Shown here one piece after another: positions 32,300-43,397 of a stretch of DNA of 64,000 nt. The stretch lies in contig NC_091303.1 in assembly GCF_038502225.1 (NCBI RefSeq), forward strand, positions 25,014,800-25,078,799, given 5' to 3'. The first letter of the stretch is position 1; each line of letters opens with the position of its first letter. The translations under genes and the position numbers were made by a program. This DNA is from Cherax quadricarinatus (Eukaryota; Arthropoda; Malacostraca; Decapoda; Parastacidae). The notes under the pieces were generated by a model that was not told the DNA's origin, did no database searches, and saw only the letters and a list, made by a program, of their open reading frames with translations.

Positions 32300-33531
32300 A
32301 TGGACCCTCAGGCAACGATTTTAATCCATTCCAGAGAGCTTGTCCTTAGCCAATTTTATCGTTAGCTGAATTAATTTTCTCCATAAGAAATAATGGAAAT
32401 CCAATTAATCCATTCCAGACAGCCAAAAGTATTAAAAAACAATAATTTCTTTTACATGAAATAAACATTTCCCTACAAAGAAAACAATGAGACATGCACA
32501 ATAAATACATAAATCAATACTAAAATGACACTTACCTCTACTGAAGAGTATTGATGAGTGATGAGACACTTTTTCCTGAACATTCTGGTATTTTCAGAGT
32601 GATACACGAGTAAAGGCTTCATTTTGCAATCCCCACTAACATTACAACAAAACATGAGAGTTAGCCTGTCTTTCATAGGCTTGTGTCCTGGGAGTGCCTT
32701 TTCCTCCTGAGTAATGTAGGTCCTGTTTGGCATTTTCTTCCAGAACAGGCCTGTTTCATCACAATTGAACACTTGTTGGGGTTGGAATTTTTCAGCGTCG
32801 CCATGCCTTATCACACTGTGTATGCCACTATGATTCTTAAATCTCTCAAGCCAACCTTTGCTGGCCTTAAATTCACCAATATAAGCACGAGTTCCAGGCA
32901 TTTTTTCATGTTCACCTGGGTGTTAGTCGACTGGTGTGGGTCGCATCCTGGGGGACAAGATTAAGGACCCCAATAGATATAAGTTAGACAGTCCTCAATG
33001 ATGCACTGACTTTCTGGGGTTATCCTGGGTGGCTAACCCCCTGGGGTTAATTGTTTCTCGGAACATGTAATTGTTTCTCGTTAAGCCACACCAACAACAG
33101 TCTCTCCACATCTTCGAGTAGTACAGCTGACGGTGGTGCATCAGCAGCTGATGGTGGTGCAGCAACAGCTGACCATGGTACAATAGTATTTCGGTAGTAT
33201 TTCTCTCCCTTTTTACCACAGGGTTGACACTAGAAGCGTTCTTTGGGCCCATGGTGGCTTATTTACCAGTTACAAGCACTAAAAACAATGGAATAATACA
33301 AAATGTATAAACTGTATGCGTGGAACCATCCGCCCTGGCTTGTAAACAATGGCACACTAGCTGAAGGCAGGGCAGCTGAGGCGCTCAGGCTGGATGGACA
33401 GGCGGACGCGTTCAGGACGAATGTCCCTAATCAAGTTTTCCATCATTGGCCAAGCCAATATTTTTACACAAAGACGCATCGATATCCGATTTTATCGCTA
33501 GCCAATGTCATTGTTACTCGAGGGTCCACTG
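32300..33531 (-). mobile_element. Internally deleted Tigger T2
   Basis: Minus-strand Tigger with its transposase-side end at 33531 (CAGTGGACCCTC). Iterons are at 33510-33519, 33494-33503 and 33478-33487, with the same 6-6-26-9 spacing as other copies. The other end starts TGGACCCTC at about 32301, followed by the 22- and 6-bp-spaced inverted iterons. It is inserted in element G copy 2 at TA. Confidence 0.82.
32473..33252 (-). pseudogene. Tigger transposase fragments, T2
   Basis: An N-terminal piece (33252-32995, starting MGPKNASSVNP and then frameshifted) and a central piece (32901-32473, SKGWLERFKNHSGIHSV then FNCDETGLFWKKMPNRTYI) remain. The second and third catalytic Asp blocks are deleted. 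It cannot encode a functional enzyme. Confidence 0.85.
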
Positions 33532-34032
33532 TATTAAGTAAGCAATAGAACCAGGCATTAAAAAACAATAAAAAAAAGTAAAATGCGCATACAGTACACT
33601 CATTCCTTACCTTAAAATATTTGTACTCTTAATGTAGGGTGAGATGAGTAGTATTTATTGTAGGAAATCATGTGTGGTAGGTATGGTAACCAACCTGGCC
33701 ACCCCACCAACACATAATATACTACGACATTTAAAGCATCCCAGAGGGATAAAATGCATATACATTACACTCATTACTTAACTTAAAATATTTGTAGTCT
33801 TAATGTAGGGTCAGAGGTGAGTAAACGAGATAAAATGAATAAACGATAGAGAGAGAGAGAGAGAGAATGAGTAAATGCGAGAGAGGACAGAGACACAGAG
33901 GTTGTAAACAAACAAACGAATGCGTCTGGTTTTGGTTCATGCACGCTTGTTGTATACCATAATACAAACACTTTACAATGTGTACAATGTAAACTGTTTG
34001 TATTACGATAATAATGAAGATGATAATAATAA

Positions 34033-34080
<48 letters not shown>

Positions 34081-35071
34081 CAATATTGTTCAGCTTCCAA
34101 CCCAATGCAAGCTTTTTCTCTCTTTAATAATAATAATAATAATAATACTGTAATAATAATAATATATACATTATCGTTTAGCTTCCAACACAATGCAAGC
34201 TTTCCCTCTCTCTCTTTTTCCCCAGTTACCCCAGTAATATTATTGTGTTCACATTTTCTTTGGTGTTGAACTTGAGAAAATGTTATTCTAGGTTGTTCTT
34301 CTTTTTCTTAATAGCTCTTGTTCTTGTTTTTTTTCTCTCAATTATTGTCCATGGGGAAGTGGAAAAGAATCTTTCCTCCGGAAGCCATGCATGTCGTATG
34401 AGGCAACTAAAATACCGGGAGCAATGGGCTAGTAACCCCTTCTGTACACTTTTACTAAAAATCAGAAGAAGAAAAACTTTACAAAACTGGGATGCTTGAA
34501 TGTACATGGATGTAGTGTGGATGATAAGAAAGAGATGATTGCTGATGTTATGAATAAAAAGAAGTTGGATGTCCTGGCCCTAAGCGAAACAAAGCTGAAG
34601 GGGATAGGCGAGTTTCAGTGGGGAGAAATAATTCGGATTAAGTCAGGAGTAGCTGAGAGAGTTATAGCTAAGGAATGGGTAGCAATAATGTTGAAGGACC
34701 AGTTATGGAAGGAGAAGAGGGAATATAAATGTGTAAATTCAAGGATTATGTGGATTAAAATAAGGGTCGGATGTGAAAAGTGGGTCATAATAAGAGTGTA
34801 TGCACCTGGAGAAGAGAGGAGTGTAGAAGAGAGAGAGAGAGATTTTGGGAGATGTTAAGCAAATGTATAGGAACCTTTGAACCAAGTGAGAGAGTAATTA
34901 TTGTAGGGGACCTAAATGCTGAAGTAGGAGAAACATTTAGAGAGGGTGTGGTAGGTAAGTTTGGGGTGGCAGGTGTAAATGATAATGGGAGCCCTTTGAT
35001 TGAACTTTGTATAGAAAGGGGTTTAGTTATAAGTAATATGTATTTTAAGAAAAAGAGGATAAATAAGTATA

Positions 35072-35274
35072 CAGTGGACCCCCGGTTAACGATATTTTTT
35101 CACTCCAGAAGTATGTTCAGGTGCCAGTACTGACCGAATTTGTTCCCATAAGAAATATTGTGAAGTAGATTAGTACATTTCAGACCCCCAAACATACACG
35201 TACAAACGCACTTACATAAATACACTTACATAATTGGTCGGATTCGGAGGTAATCGTTATGCGGGGGTCCACTG
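35072..35274. mobile_element. Tigger-type MITE M2, copy b (203 bp)
   Basis: The ends CAGTGGACCCCC and GGGGGTCCACTG lie between TA (35070-35071 and 35275-35276) inside LINE copy D. Almost identical to 20042-20242. It shares termini with the intact Tigger 240 bp away, a candidate source of transposase. Confidence 0.92.
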
Positions 35275-35281
35275 TACAAGC

Positions 35282-35498
35282 TATGATGTAGGGTCCATAA
35301 ATAACAAAAAAAAGGCACAATACCGTGACTGGAACGATACACAAATAACCCACACATAGAAGAGAGGAGCTTACAACGACGTTCGGTCCGACTTGGACCA
35401 TTTACAAAGTCACACTTTGTAAATGGTCCAAGTCGGACCGAAACGTTGTCGTAAGCTCCTCTCTTCTATGTGCGGGTTATTTGTGTATGATGTAGGGT
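35282..35498. mobile_element. Palindromic insertion with a 13-bp target duplication
   Basis: The 191-bp insert (35295-35485) lies between two copies of TATGATGTAGGGT (35282-35294 and 35486-35498). The uninterrupted LINE copy E has one such site. About 75 bp on each side of 35411 form a near-perfect inverted repeat. Each arm contains GGTCC-AAGTC-GGACC, and the plus-strand arm continues as GAAACG. A long target duplication argues for a retroelement. Inverted pairs of end segments are known for Penelope-like elements, but I do not see a coding region to confirm that. Confidence 0.7.
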
Positions 35499-35510
35499 AT
35501 AATGACAGTA

Positions 35511-37837
35511 CAGTGGACCCCCGCATAGCGATATTAATCCGTGCAAGAGAGCTCATTGTTATGCTAAATTATCGTTATGCGAATGAATTTTCCCAATAAG
35601 AAATAATGGAAATCAAATTAATCCGTGCAAGACACCCCAAAGTATGAAAAAAAAAATTTTTACCACATGAAATATTAATTTTAATACACACAAACTGAAA
35701 AAGGCATGCACAATTACATGACACTTACTTTTATTGAAGATCTGGTGATGATTGATGGGATGGGAGGAGGAGAGAGTGTTAGTGTTTAGAAGGGGAATCC
35801 CCTTCCATTAAGACTTGAGGTGTCAAGTCCTTTTCTGGGGTTTCTTCCCTTCTTCTTTTAATGCCACTAGGACCAGCTTCAGAGTCACTGGAGTTCTGTC
35901 GCACAACATATCTGTCCATAGTGGCCTGTACCTCTCGTTCCTTTATGACTTCCCTAAAGTGTTTCACAACATTGTCAGTGTAATAGTCACCAGCACGGCT
36001 TGCAATAGCTGAGTGAGGGTGATTTTCATCCATGAAGGTTTGCACTTCAAGCCACTTTGCACAGATTTCCTTAATCTTTGTAGTAGGCAATTTCTTCAAT
36101 TTCTCTCTCCCCTCCTTCGAACCAGTTTCCTCAGGTCTGGCCTCTTGCTGTTGAAGTTGCTCTATCAGCTCATCAGTGGTTAGTTCTTCATTGTCCTCCT
36201 CCACCAACTCTTCCACATCATCCCCACTAACCTCCAACCCCAAGGACTTTCCCAATGCCATAATGGATTCCTCAACTGGCATAGGATTCTCAGGGTTAGC
36301 CTGAAACCCTTCAAAATCCCTTTGGTCTACACATTCTGGCCACAGTTTCTTCCAAGCAGAGTTCAAGGTCCTCTTAGTCACTCCCTCCCAAGCCTTACCT
36401 ATAAGGTTTACACAATTGAGGATATTAGAGTGATCCTTCCAAAACTCTTTTAGAGTCAGTTGAGTTTCTGAGGTCACTACAAAGCACCTTTCAAAGAGAG
36501 CTTTTGTGTACAGTTTTTTGAAGTTTGCAATAACCTGCTGGTCCATGGGCTGCAGGAGAGGAGTGGTATTAGGAGGCAAAAACTTCACCTTAATGAATTT
36601 CATGTCCCCATAAAGTCGCTCTGCCACATCTGTAGGATGACCAGGAGCATTGTCTAACACCAGGAGGCACTTAAGTTCTAATTTCTTTTCAGTTAGGTAA
36701 TCTTTCACATTGGGGGAAAATGCATGGTGTAACCAGTCATAGAAAAAGTCCCTAGTGACCCATGCCTTACTGTTTGCCCTCCACAGCACACACAAATTTT
36801 CCTTGAGGACATTCTTTTGCCTGAACGGTCTGGGAGTTTCAGAGTGATACACTAATAAAGGCTTCACTTTGCAATCACCAGTAGCATTGGAACACATCAA
36901 CAGAGTAAGCCTGTCTTTCATAGGCTTATGTCCTGGGAGTGCCTTTTCCTCCTGAGTAATGTAGGTCCTGCTTGGCATTTTCTTCCAAAACAGGCCTGTT
37001 TCATCACAATTAAACACTTGTTCAGGTTTCAGTCCTTCACTTTCTATGTACTCCTTGAATTCCTGCACATATTTTTCAGCTGCTTTGTGGTCCGAACTGG
37101 CAGCCTCACCATGCCTTATCACACTATGTATGCCACTACGCCTCTTAAATCTCTCAAACCAACCTTTGCTGGCCTTAAATTCACTCACATCACTAGTTGC
37201 AGGCATTTTTTTAATTAAATCCTGATGCAACTTCCTAGCCTTTTCACTTATGATCACTTGAGAGATGCTATCTCCTGCTATCTGTTTCTCATTTATCCAC
37301 ACCAATAAGAGTCTCTCAACATCTTCCATCACTTGCGATCTCTGTTTCGAAAACACAGTTAAACCTTTGGCAAGAACAGCTTCCTTGATTGCCTTTTTGT
37401 TGCCCACAATAGTAGCGATGGTTGATTGGGGTTTAGTATACAACCTGGCCAGCTCGGAGACATGCACTCCACTTTCATACTTATCAATGATCTCTTTCTT
37501 CATCTCTATAGTAATTTTCACCCTTATTGCTGTAGGGTTGGCACTAGAAGCTTCCTTGGGGCCCATGGTCACTTATTTTGCAGATAAAATCACCAGAAAC
37601 ACTGTAATAATACGAAATGTTCCGATTGTATGCTTGGATGTTACCGCGGAGGCTGGCTGGTAAACAATGCCACCGGCGGAACATGTGAGGCTGGCTAAGG
37701 GTGCACATTAGACGCGTCTCGGACGAACAGCGTTGAGCGGGCTTTTTAGCGGTATGCGAGGCAAAATCTTGGCGATAAAATGTAGCGGTATGCGGATTTA
37801 ACGTTATGTGATGCCAACGGTATGCGGGGGTCCACTG
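35511..37837 (-). mobile_element. Tigger/pogo-like transposon T3, apparently intact (2327 bp)
   Basis: The element is TA-flanked (35509-35510 and 37838-37839) within LINE copy D, with 12-bp termini CAGTGGACCCCC on both ends. The transposase-side end has five iterons (37816-37825, 37800-37809, 37784-37793, 37748-37757 and 37729-37738) of GCATACCGYT type. The other end has one direct iteron (GCATAGCGAT) and two inverted (ATTGTTATGC and ATCGTTATGC). The transposase frame is open, making this the best candidate active DNA transposon in the window. Confidence 0.93.
35779..37566 (-). CDS. Tigger-type CENP-B-like DDD transposase, intact, 595 residues
   Basis: The frame is uninterrupted. The start is chosen at the ATG of 'gaccATGGGCCCC', conserved in all copies. 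Domains: Psq-type HTH at about residues 18-60 (MKKEIIDKYESGVHVSELAR), CENP-B-type HTH at about 80-145 (WINEKQIAGDS, SKGWFERFKRRSG) and a DDE_1-type core with D188 (FNCDETGLFWKK), D305 (LLVLDNAPGHPTD) and D342 (LLQPMDQQVIANF). Spacing between the second and third Asp is 36 residues, in the pogo/Tigger range. An acidic Gln/Glu-rich stretch near 455-495 and a basic tail (GIKRRREETP) follow. It would bind the element's iterons, cut both ends and insert at TA. No stop or frameshift was seen. Confidence 0.93.
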   Translation of the reverse strand: MGPKEASSANPTAIRVKITIEMKKEIIDKYESGVHVSELARLYTKPQSTIATIVGNKKAIKEAVLAKGLTVFSKQRSQVMEDVERLLLVWINEKQIAGDSISQVIISEKARKLHQDLIKKMPATSDVSEFKASKGWFERFKRRSGIHSVIRHGEAASSDHKAAEKYVQEFKEYIESEGLKPEQVFNCDETGLFWKKMPSRTYITQEEKALPGHKPMKDRLTLLMCSNATGDCKVKPLLVYHSETPRPFRQKNVLKENLCVLWRANSKAWVTRDFFYDWLHHAFSPNVKDYLTEKKLELKCLLVLDNAPGHPTDVAERLYGDMKFIKVKFLPPNTTPLLQPMDQQVIANFKKLYTKALFERCFVVTSETQLTLKEFWKDHSNILNCVNLIGKAWEGVTKRTLNSAWKKLWPECVDQRDFEGFQANPENPMPVEESIMALGKSLGLEVSGDDVEELVEEDNEELTTDELIEQLQQQEARPEETGSKEGREKLKKLPTTKIKEICAKWLEVQTFMDENHPHSAIASRAGDYYTDNVVKHFREVIKEREVQATMDRYVVRQNSSDSEAGPSGIKRRREETPEKDLTPQVLMEGDSPSKH

Positions 37838-38733
37838 TAGTTTGTTGGACTATGTATTGGTAGATAAAAGACTGTTGAGTAGACTTCAGGATGTATATGT
37901 TTATAGAGGGGCCACAGATATATCAGATCATTTTCCAGTTGTAGCTACAGTGAGAGTAAAAGGTAGAGGGGCAAGTAAGAGAGAGGTGAAGGTTTATAAA
38001 TTAAAAGAGGAGGCAGTTAAGATAAGATATAAACAACTATTGGAGGACAGATGGGCTAGCGAGAGTATAGGCAATGGGGTCAAAGATGTATGGGGTAGGT
38101 TTTAGAATGCAGTGTTAGAGAGTTCAGCAGAAGTTTGTGGTTACAGGAAAGTGGGTGCGGGAGGGAAGTAGAGCGATTGGTGGAATGATGATGTAAAGAG
38201 AGTAGTAAGGGAGAAAATGTTAGCATATGAGAGGTTTTTACAAAGTATAAGTGATACAAGGAGGGAAGAGTATATGGAGAGAAAAAGAGAGGTTAAGAGA
38301 GTGGTGAAGCAATGTAAAAAGAGAGCAAATGAGAGAGTGGGTGAGATGTTATTAACAAATTTTGTTGAAAATAAGAAAAAGTTTTGGAGTGAGATGAATA
38401 AGTTGAGGAAGCCTAGGGAACAAATGGATTTGACAGTTAAACATAGGAGAGGAGAGTTATTAAATGAAGAGTTACAGGTATCGGGAAGATGGTGGGAAAA
38501 TTTTGAGGAATTGTTAAATGTTGATGAAGATAGGGAAGCTGTGATTTTGTGTATAGGGCAAGGAGGAATAACATCTTGTAGGAGTGAGGAAGGGCCAGTT
38601 GTGAGTGTGGGGGAAGTTTGTGAGGCAGTGGGTAGAATGAAAGGGGTAAGGCAGCTGAGATTGATGGGATAAAGATAGAAATGTTAAAAGCAGGAGGGGA
38701 TATAGTTTTGGAGTGGTTGATGCTATTATTTAA

Positions 38734-39808
38734 CCCTTTCAGGGTCCGTCCCGTAGATCTACGGCTTTACGTTCAGGGTCCAAACCGTAGATCTACGCCA
38801 TGAACTCAGCTCACTCTGATAAACTGTGAGTGGTACATTTGGGCCTAGATATGAGAGAATACATCTATGTGGTATGTGTGCACCACATAAAACAGATCCT
38901 GCAGCACACTGTGTATAATGAGAGAAAAAAAATGAAATCATGATTTTTCGATTAAAACAGCAACTTTGCAGTGTTTTTTCGTATGTTTTTTATAGGTGTA
39001 TTTGCGATTTCTTGGTCTCATTTGATAGAATGGAAGACATATTACAGAAATAGAGATGATTTTGATTGGTTTTAGCATTGGAAATGGCTTGAAACTGAGC
39101 TCAAAGTAGCGGAAATGTTAAATTTTTGCCGATATTCAAGAGTAAACAAACGACCTCACACGTCTAATACACATCAGCTGGTGGGTCTAATATACATTCA
39201 CAAATATGGTGATGATATTTATACAATTATTACAGTATTGCATAACAGTAAATCTTCTATTTTTTGGTGTGAATAAAAATTCATTATGTGAATAAAAAAT
39301 CAAAATGGGATTTATTTGTAAAGCCTCAAAACATAACTAATGAACAGAGGAAATGTTAGTTTAGTGCAAGGAATGCCTACATTGTTCATTCTGGACCCTA
39401 TTTTGAAATTGGAATATTTTGAACTTTGTGTTAAATTGGCCAAATTAACAATTTCCGATCACTTTATTTTGTAGTTGAAACAGTTGACTTGGCGATTTCT
39501 TGTGCTCAATCGATAGAATAGAAGTAATACTAGTGAAATAGCTAAGAATTTGGTTGATTGGAATAATGTAATTGGCCTAAAATGGGAGTCAAAGTCGACA
39601 AAGTCGCCGATTCGTAAATATCGCTGACACATCAAAATTCGCGAGAGCATAATTTCGTCAATTTTCCACCAAATTTCGTACTTTTTGTTTTATTACCTTC
39701 ACAAAAAGATTCTCTACGATTTCATAAGAAAAAATAACAAATTTTTTTTTTGAAAATTCTTGGACACTGGTGCGTGACTCCAGATTTGGGCCTTGGACCC
39801 TGAAAGGG
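38734..39808. mobile_element. TTAA-flanked piggyBac-like element P3
   Basis: Between TTAA at 38730-38733 and 39809-39812, with ends CCCTTTCAGGGTCC and the complementary GGACCCTGAAAGGG. It interrupts the RT of LINE copy D exactly within 'ttatttaataaatg'. Near the left end 'ccgtagatctacg' is repeated. About 1.08 kb without a transposase. Confidence 0.88.
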
Positions 39809-42344
39809 TTAATAAATGTATGGAAGAGGGTAAGGTGCCTAGGGATTGGCAGAGAGCATGCATAGTTCCTTTGTATAAAGGCAAAGGGAATAAAAGAGAG
39901 TGCAAAAATTACAGGGGAATAAGCCTGTTGAGTATACCTGGTAAAGTACATGGCAGAGTTCTTATTGAAAGAATTAGGAGTAAGACAGAGAGTAGGATAG
40001 CAGATGAACAAGGAGGCTTTAGGACAGGTAGGGGTGTATAGACCAAGTGTTTACAGTGAAACATATAGGTGAACAGTATTTAGATAAGGCTAAAGAGCTT
40101 TTTGTGGCATTTATGGATAGGGGGGGCAATGTGGCAGATGTTGCAGGTGTATGGTATAGGAGGCAGGTTACTGAAAGCAGTGAAGAGTTTTTACAAGGAT
40201 ATTGAGGCTCAGGTTAGAGTATGTAGGAGAGAGGGAGATTATTTCCCAGTAAAAGAAGGCCTTAAACAAGGATGTGTGTTGTCACTGTGGTTGTTCAATA
40301 TATTTATAGATGGGGTTGTAAGAGAAGTGAATGCTAAGGTCTTGCCAAGAGGTGTGGAGTTAAAAGATAAAGAATCAAACACGAAGTGGGAGTTGTCACA
40401 GTTGCTCTTTGCTGATAACACGGTGCTTTTGGGAGATTCTGAAGAGAAGTTGTAGAGGTTGGTGGATGAATTTGGTAAGGGATGTAAAAGAAGAAAATTA
40501 AAAGTGAATATAGGAAAGAGTAAGGTTATGAGGATAACAAAAAGATTAGTTGATGAAAGACTGGATATCAGATTGGAGGGAGAGAGTATTGGAGGAGGTG
40601 AATATATTCAGATGTTTAGGAGTGGACGTGTCAGCAGATGGGTCTATGAAGGATTAGGTGAATCACAGAATTGATGAGGGAAAAAGCGTGAGTGGTGCAC
40701 TTAGGAGTCTGTGGAGACAAAGAACTTTGTCCGTGGAAGCAAAAAGGGGAATGTATGAGAATATAGTTGTACCAACACTCTTGTATTTGTGTGAAGGATG
40801 GGTGATGAATGTTGCAATGAGGAGAAGGGTGGAGGCAGCAGAGATGTCATGTCTGAGGGCAATGTGTGGTGTGAATATAATGCAGAGAATTCGTAGTTCA
40901 GAAATTAGGAGGTGTGGGATTACCAAAACTATTATCCAGAGGGCTGAGGAAGGGTTGTTGAGGTTGTTCGGACATGTAGAAAGAATGGAACAAAACAGAG
41001 TGACTTCGAGAGTGTATAAATCTATAGTGGAGGGATGGCGGGGTAGGGGTTGGCTTAGGAAGGGTTGGCGGGAGGGGGTAAAGGAGGTTTTGTGTGTGAG
41101 GGGCTTGGACTTCCAGCAAGTGTGCATGAGCATATTTGATAGGAGTGAATGGAGACAAATGGTTTTTAATACTTGACATGCTGTTGGAGTGTCAGCAAAG
41201 TAACGTTTATGAAGGGATTCAGGGAAACCGGCAAGCTGGACTTGAGTCCTGAAGATGGGAAGTACAGTGTCTACACTCTGAAGGAGGGGTGTTAATGTTG
41301 CAGTTTTATAACTGTAGTGTAAAGCACCCCTCTGGCAAGACAGTGATGGAGTGAATGATGATGCAAGTTTTTCTTTTTCGAGCCACCCTGCCTTGGTGGG
41401 AATTGGCCGATGTGTTAATAAAAAAAAAAAAAAATAGATGGATTATTGAAAAATTTGTATATTAACATAATATACGACATTTAATGTGCCTCAGAGTGAT
41501 TATTATTTTGTATTATTATCATTATTAATACGACATCCTCAAGACTAATAAGACACTATAAGTGATTTTGATGTGCATCTTCATGCCAGCACTGTGTAAG
41601 TATATTTAGGTACAGTTACACATAAGTATAATTATCTATTATATATAAAACATGAAATAACTTTATAACACTTGATATTTTGGAAAGTTTCCAGACACAA
41701 TGGAGACTCGGTGCTCATAGAGCTCATGGAGAATGTAAACAAACTGGGTGGGGCGCAGTGACCGTATCAGAAAATCTGGTGGGGGAAGCCGTATAGTGAG
41801 TTTTGGTCATAATTTAAAATGTCCGTATTAGCGGACCGCCATCAAGCAGGGCCCTACTGTACTTATTTATCCTCTTTTTCATAAAATATTTATTACTTAT
41901 TACCAAACCTCTTTCTACACATATTTCAATGAAAGGCTCCCCATTTTCATCTATCCCTGGCACCCCAAATTTACCTACTACTCCCAGTACAACAATTTTA
42001 CCCACTTTAGCATAGAGATTCCCAAACATAAGTACTCTCTTACTTGGTTCAAAATGCCTCATGCACTCACTCAACATTTCCCAAAATCTCTCTCCTCTAT
42101 ACCTCTCTCTTCTCCAGGTGCATAAACACTTACAATAACCCACTTTTCACATCCAACCTTTGATTTACTCAACATAATCCTTGAATTTATACATTTATAT
42201 TCCTTCTTTTCCTGCCACAACTCATCCTTCAACATTATTGCTACTACTTAGCTCTAATTCTATTAGAAACCCCTGACCTAATCCCATTTATTTCTCCCTA
42301 CTGAAACTCTCCTACCCCCTTCAGCCTTGTTTCTTGATAGTACG

Positions 42345-42750
42345 GTGGTAGACAGCAACCCTCCAGGGAGGTACTACTGTACTGCCAGGTGAGTGCAAAA
42401 TGGAAGCCTGTATTTGTTTTACATGATGGTAGAATTGCTGGTGTCTTTTTTCTGTCTCATAAACATGCAAGATTTCAGGTACGTCTTGCTACTTCTACTC
42501 ACACTTAGGTCACACTACACATGCATGTACACATTTATGTATACACACTCACCTGAGTTTTCTTTGATTTTATGTATCTTAATATTTCTTGTTCTTATTA
42601 CTTTTCCTTTCATATCCAAGGGGAAGTGGAATAAGAATCTTTTCTCCGTAAGCCATGCATGTTGTAAAAGTCAACTAAAATGCTAAGAGCAATGGGCTAG
42701 TAACCCCTTTTCCCATATAGCCTACTAAAAAGAAAAAGAAGAAAACCTTC
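42345..42750 (+). mobile_element. RTE-like LINE leader fragment, head-to-head with copy C
   Basis: A plus-strand leader ('ggtggtagacagcaacc' to 'aaaaagaagaaaac') begins where the minus-strand endonuclease of copy C stops (about 42335). This repeats the head-to-head arrangement at 1-803. No endonuclease codons follow. Confidence 0.75.
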
Positions 42751-42859
42751 ATCTCCTAGTTATCCTCTGAAAATTATTAGCAAACAACAAAAAAATGTGG
42801 CCAAAGCAAAAAAGTTGTTTCCTTGGTATGAATCCTCTAATGCAAAATTTGCAATGAAT

Positions 42860-43331
42860 CTTTCTTTCTTTCAACACACCGGCCGTATCCCACCGAGGCA
42901 GGGTGGCCCAAAAGGAAAAACTAAAGTTTCTCCTTTTACATTTAGTAATATATACAGGAGAAGAGGTTACTAGCCCCTTGCTCCCGGCATTGTAGTCGCC
43001 TATTACAACACGCATGGCTTACGGAGGAAGAATTCTGTTCCACTTCCCCATGGAGATAAGAGGAAATAAACAAGAATAAGAACTAGAAAGAAAATAGAAG
43101 AAAACCCAGAGGGGTGTGTATATATGTGCTTGTACATGTATGTGTAGTGTGACCTAAGTGTAAGTAGAATTAGCAAGACGTACCTGAAATCTTGCATGTT
43201 CATGAGACAGAAAAAAGGACACCAGAAATCCTACCATCGTGTAAAACAATTACAGGCTTTCGTTTTACACTCACTTGGCAGGACGGTAGTACCTCCCTGG
43301 GCGGTTGCTGTCTACCAACCTACTACCTAGG
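42860..43331 (-). mobile_element. SIDE copy 4 with an 11-bp target duplication
   Basis: Complete minus-strand SIDE of 472 bp. Flanks TTGCAATGAAT at 42849-42859 and 43332-43342 are identical. The 5' terminus reads GGTAGTAGGTTGG on the minus strand; the 3' end is the shared stem-loop followed by GTGTTGAAAGAAAG. Confidence 0.93.
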
Positions 43332-43397
43332 TTGCAATGAATACATTAGTTTTATCAGTATGTTATTGATAAACTATTTTCAATTTAGAGAATTATA

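Larger units (their letters stand above)
34496..41176 (+). pseudogene. RTE-like endonuclease and reverse transcriptase, copy D (broken)
   Basis: The endonuclease segment at 34496-35070 has LDVLALSETKLKG and IIVGDLNAEVG. 37839-38700 continues with LDYVLVDKRLL and SDHFPVVATV. 39812-41176 encodes the RT. Motif C reads LLFADNTVLLGD: the second catalytic Asp of FADD is Asn, so the polymerase would be dead even if repaired. Frameshifts near 34855, 38640 and 40600, plus stops near 38105 and 40454, add to this. The C-terminus ends RSEWRQMVFNT at 41176. Confidence 0.88.
34302..41440 (+). mobile_element. RTE-like LINE copy D, carrying four insertions
   Basis: The plus-strand LINE runs from the leader (34302) to the tail (about 41440). 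It is interrupted by MITE M2 (35072-35274), a palindromic insertion (35295-35485), the intact Tigger (35511-37837) and TTAA element P3 (38734-39808). Each insertion splits adjacent bases of the LINE. Compare 58370-58400, where the uninterrupted sequence survives in copy E. Same subfamily as copy E. Confidence 0.9.
32162..41859. mobile_element. Tigger-type element G, copy 2, expanded by nested insertions
   Basis: The termini CATAGTAGGGCCCC (32162) and GGGCCCTACTG (41859) lie between TA dinucleotides in LINE copy C. Left-end layout: 10-bp iteron ACTTATATGG, 22-bp spacer, inverted CCATAAAGCG, 6 bp, inverted ACCGTAAAGT. Native sequence is 32162-32299, 33534-34301 and 41441-41859. A deleted Tigger (32300-33531) and LINE copy D (34302-41440) fill the rest. 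AAT microsatellites lie at 34023-34080. Confidence 0.82.
27685..42335 (-). mobile_element. RTE-like LINE copy C, host of a multi-level nested stack
   Basis: LINE pieces on the minus strand (27685-28267, 28582-30254, 31834-32161 and 41860-42335) join in order as 3' UTR, RT, mid-region and endonuclease. They are separated by a MITE (28268-28581), a compound insertion (30255-31833) and element G copy 2 (32162-41859), which itself contains a complete LINE copy with further insertions. Breakpoints fall inside otherwise continuous LINE sequence. It is the same subfamily as copy A, judged by its 3' UTR. 5'-truncated near 42335. Confidence 0.85.

Noticed and set aside
35438..35460. Active hammerhead ribozyme in the palindromic insertion
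   Set aside because: A helix plus GAAAC is present but no CUGANGA box precedes the helix, so catalysis is not supported.
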